Positions 62,126 to 64,000 of a stretch of DNA of 64,000 nucleotides are shown one piece after another (the first letter of the stretch is position 1; each line of letters starts with the position of its first letter). The notes beneath the pieces are model-generated. The model worked only from the letters and a program-made list of their open reading frames with translations, was not told where the DNA came from and searched no databases. Source of the DNA: Kyrpidia spormannii (GTDB taxonomy: Bacteria; Bacillota; Bacilli; Kyrpidiales; Kyrpidiaceae); the NCBI RefSeq assembly GCF_002804065.1, contig NZ_CP024955.1, positions 310,001-374,000 on the forward strand, in the 5' to 3' direction. The position numbers and the translations under genes were made by a program.

Positions 62126-63162
62126 AGCAACCGCTGGGGAGGACCACCGCCCCTCCGGGGTTGGTGCTGGGGCACGAGATCACCGGCGAAGTCATCGAAG
62201 TCGGGAGGGATGTGGAGTTCGTCAAGAAGGGAGATTTGGTTTCCGTTCCCTTCAATATTGCGTGTGGCCGTTGTCGGAATTGTAAGGAAGGCAATACACA
62301 TATCTGTCTCAATGTGAACCCCGATCGCCCGGGTTCTGCTTACGGGTATGTCGACATGGGCGGGTGGGTCGGCGGTCAGGCCGAGTATGTAATGGTGCCC
62401 TATGCAGATTTTCAGGTGTTGAAATTTCCGGATAAGGACCAGGCCATGGAAAAAATCCTGGACCTCACAATGCTCTCGGACATTTTTCCCACGGGATTTC
62501 ACGGAGCGGTGAGTGCCGGGGTGAAACCGGGGTCGACTGTGTACGTGGCCGGGGCCGGACCTGTAGGACTGGCGGCCGCCCACTCTGCCCAGTTGCTGGG
62601 GGCGGCGGTGGTCATCGTGGGTGACCTGAACGCCGAGCGGTTGGCCCAGGCCCGAAGCTTTGGATGTGAAACGGTGGATCTCACCAAACATGACAGCCTT
62701 CCGGAGCAACTCGAGCAGATTCTTGGAGTGCCAGAGGTAGACTGCGCGGTGGACTGCGTAGGTTTCGAGGCCCACGGTCACGGACCGGAGCACCGGGAGG
62801 CGCCGGCGACGGTTCTTAACTCATTAATGGAAGTCACCCGGGCCGGCGGGCGGATGGGAATCCCCGGCCTGTACGTGACCGGCGACCCTGGCGCGGTGGA
62901 CGAGGATGCCAAACAGGGAACGCTCAAGTTGCGCATCGGCCTCGGATGGGCAAAGGCGATCAGCTTTGTGACAGGGCAGACGCCGGTGATGAGGTACCAC
63001 CGGCAGTTGATGATGGCGATTTTGAACGAGAAGGCCCATATCGCCAAGGCGGTCAACGCCACGGTGATTTCACTGGATGAGGCTCCCCAGGGATATAAAG
63101 ATTTTGACCGGGGTGTGGCCCGGAAGTTTGTGATCGATCCCCACGGCCTGATCCGGCGCTGA
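62122..63162 (+). pseudogene. fdhA: Formaldehyde dehydrogenase (glutathione-independent) type, N-terminus missing
   Basis: From about 62140 the frame reads TAPPGLVLGHEITGEVIEVG, KKGDLVSVPFNIACGRCRNC (structural zinc Cys cluster), YGYVDMGGWVGGQAEYVMVP, VYVAGAGPVGLAAAHSAQLL (NAD site) and GMGIPGLYVTGDPGAVDEDA. Members start about 60 residues earlier with the catalytic zinc Cys (N-I-C-G-S-D-x-H); that part is absent and the frame begins within the junction to the PucR gene. A TTG at 62122 could start translation, but the catalytic zinc site would be incomplete. Confidence 0.85.
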
Positions 63163-63193
63163 GAGCGGCGGGCCGAAATGCGGGGGAGAGTCG

Positions 63194-63976
63194 ATGGACC
63201 GGGCACCTTCGTTATGGAGCCGAAGCCTGGCCGAGGGGATCGGGACGGCGTTGTTGGTGTTGATCGGGCCGGGGTGTGCGGCGTTCAACGGTATATTGAC
63301 GGGGCAGGCGCATCACTCGGCGACCCTGGCCGATGTCGGTGTCATCAGTCTGGCGTTTGGGATCATTGTGGTGGGGATGATTTATGCATTCGGGCATATT
63401 TCGGGGTGCCACATCAACCCGGCGGTGACGGTGGGGTTGGCGGTGATCCGGCGGTTTCCCTGGCGGGAGGTTCCGGCCTATGTGGCGGCCCAACTGATCG
63501 GCGCGATGGCGGGGGCGCTGGGGGTTGTCGCGATCCTGGGGCCGGCCGGAGCGACGGTGGGCAATCTCGGGGCGACGGTGCTCTCTCCTTCCACAGGGTA
63601 TGTGCAGGGAATTGTGATTGAGGCGATCGAGGCGTTTGTCCTGATGACGGTGATCATGGGCGCGGCGGTGGACGGCCGCGCGCCCCAAGGGTTTGCAGGG
63701 TTGGTTATCGGGTTGACGGTGGCGGGGATTATCATGACCACGGCGGGGCCCACGGGTTCGTCGTTTAATCCGGCCCGTACGTTTGGTCCCTATGTGATGG
63801 ACAGTTTTTTTGGTGGGCAGGTGCGGTGGGCAGAGTATCCGGTGTATGTGATCGGCCCGATCCTCGGGGCGTCGCTGGCCGCCTGGTTATATAGTGCGGT
63901 GGCGGGATTGACGGTGCCCGGCGACGAGTCCGGGGCGGAAGAACAAAAGGCGGCGGCGAAACATGAAACTGCCTGA
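63194..63976 (+). CDS. MIP family channel (aquaporin/glycerol facilitator)
   Basis: A 260-residue membrane protein with six hydrophobic segments and both pore loops: HISGCHINPAVTVGLAV and TAGPTGSSFNPARTFGPYV (two NPA motifs). The ATG at 63194 follows GGGGAGA. The residue after the second NPA is Arg (R in the selectivity filter). The aromatic/arginine pattern (SFNPART with small residues) suits water or small solutes; glycerol cannot be excluded. It follows the truncated dehydrogenase by 31 bases and ends just before the window edge. Confidence 0.92.
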   Translation: MDRAPSLWSRSLAEGIGTALLVLIGPGCAAFNGILTGQAHHSATLADVGVISLAFGIIVVGMIYAFGHISGCHINPAVTVGLAVIRRFPWREVPAYVAAQLIGAMAGALGVVAILGPAGATVGNLGATVLSPSTGYVQGIVIEAIEAFVLMTVIMGAAVDGRAPQGFAGLVIGLTVAGIIMTTAGPTGSSFNPARTFGPYVMDSFFGGQVRWAEYPVYVIGPILGASLAAWLYSAVAGLTVPGDESGAEEQKAAAKHETA

Positions 63977-64000
63977 AGGCGGGCGATGTACGGGTGCCGG

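Noticed and set aside
61399-62793. A long minus-strand frame running through the formaldehyde dehydrogenase gene, as if the regulator were 464 residues
   Set aside because: Beyond about 62125 the translation is the antisense of a clear dehydrogenase and has no family character; the regulator ends at the joint.
1-64000. CRISPR array
   Set aside because: No regularly spaced short direct repeats were seen; repeats found are long, few and degenerate.
1-64000. tRNA or rRNA genes and classical riboswitches
   Set aside because: No cloverleaf with conserved T-loop, no rRNA segments and no recognisable riboswitch core were noticed by eye; a covariance-model search would settle it.

Overview
The window looks like a chromosomal segment of a GC-rich, spore-forming member of the Bacillota. 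It carries an intact spore photoproduct lyase, Gram-positive ribosome-binding sites, many GTG/TTG starts, and high-GC coding genes around AT-richer polysaccharide genes. Gene content and style suggest the Kyrpidia/Alicyclobacillaceae group; this is an inference, not a database match. It is an accessory, heavily rearranged region: at least eight insertion sequences or their remains, one group II intron, two TnpB elements and about twenty broken genes. Several breaks fall in homopolymer runs, so a few may be sequencing errors.

Layout. (1) 0-12.5 kb is a graveyard: the end of a helicase-nuclease fusion, a UDG-fold-like protein, a DruA-like (DUF4338) remnant fused to a HerA-like ATPase split by an IS256-family element, duplicated galE/Rpn and EAL-domain remnants, an intact glycosyltransferase, and IS630- and IS4-type elements. 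(2) 12.5-25.3 kb is a surface-polysaccharide cluster: the complete dTDP-L-rhamnose set rfbB-rfbD-rfbC-rfbA, several GT2/GT4 glycosyltransferases (two broken), a Wzy-like polymerase, a UDP-sugar epimerase and a priming polyprenyl-phosphate sugar transferase. No flippase is visible. (3) 25.5-39.1 kb is a toxin-antitoxin archipelago: ImmA/IrrE-DUF4411, a PIN remnant, HicAB, MNT-HEPN, a DUF6922 gene, an orphan HicB, Fic, and an excisionase-like HTH with MazF. Among them lie splB, a YcdB/YcdC-type secreted protein and a membrane protein with a Cys/Gly/Ser tail. (4) 39-49.6 kb holds decayed catabolic genes (adenine deaminase tail, aconitase-X pair with RpiR regulator, hutI, CoA-transferase start) cut by an IS605-type tnpB, a group II intron, an IS607 element and an IS256 fragment. 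(5) 49.6-64 kb is more housekeeping-like: nitronate monooxygenase, lipoprotein, M20 amidohydrolase, YdeI-like protein, SWIM/SNF2 helicase, CoA-disulfide reductase, phosphosugar mutase, then a deletion joining two N-terminally truncated genes (PucR-type regulator and formaldehyde dehydrogenase), and an aquaporin.

How the genes work together. RfbA-B-C-D would make dTDP-L-rhamnose, the WbaP-like enzyme would prime undecaprenyl phosphate, the GTs would extend the unit and the Wzy-like protein polymerise it; the phosphosugar mutase at 59.5 kb could supply glucose-1-phosphate. The toxin-antitoxin modules are each self-contained, and two have palindromes at the promoter or start that look like autoregulatory operators. 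The most interesting points are the module-dense 25-39 kb region, the HTH-MazF module bracketed by a duplicated segment, the group II intron whose two flanks do not belong together, and the Cys-tailed membrane protein.
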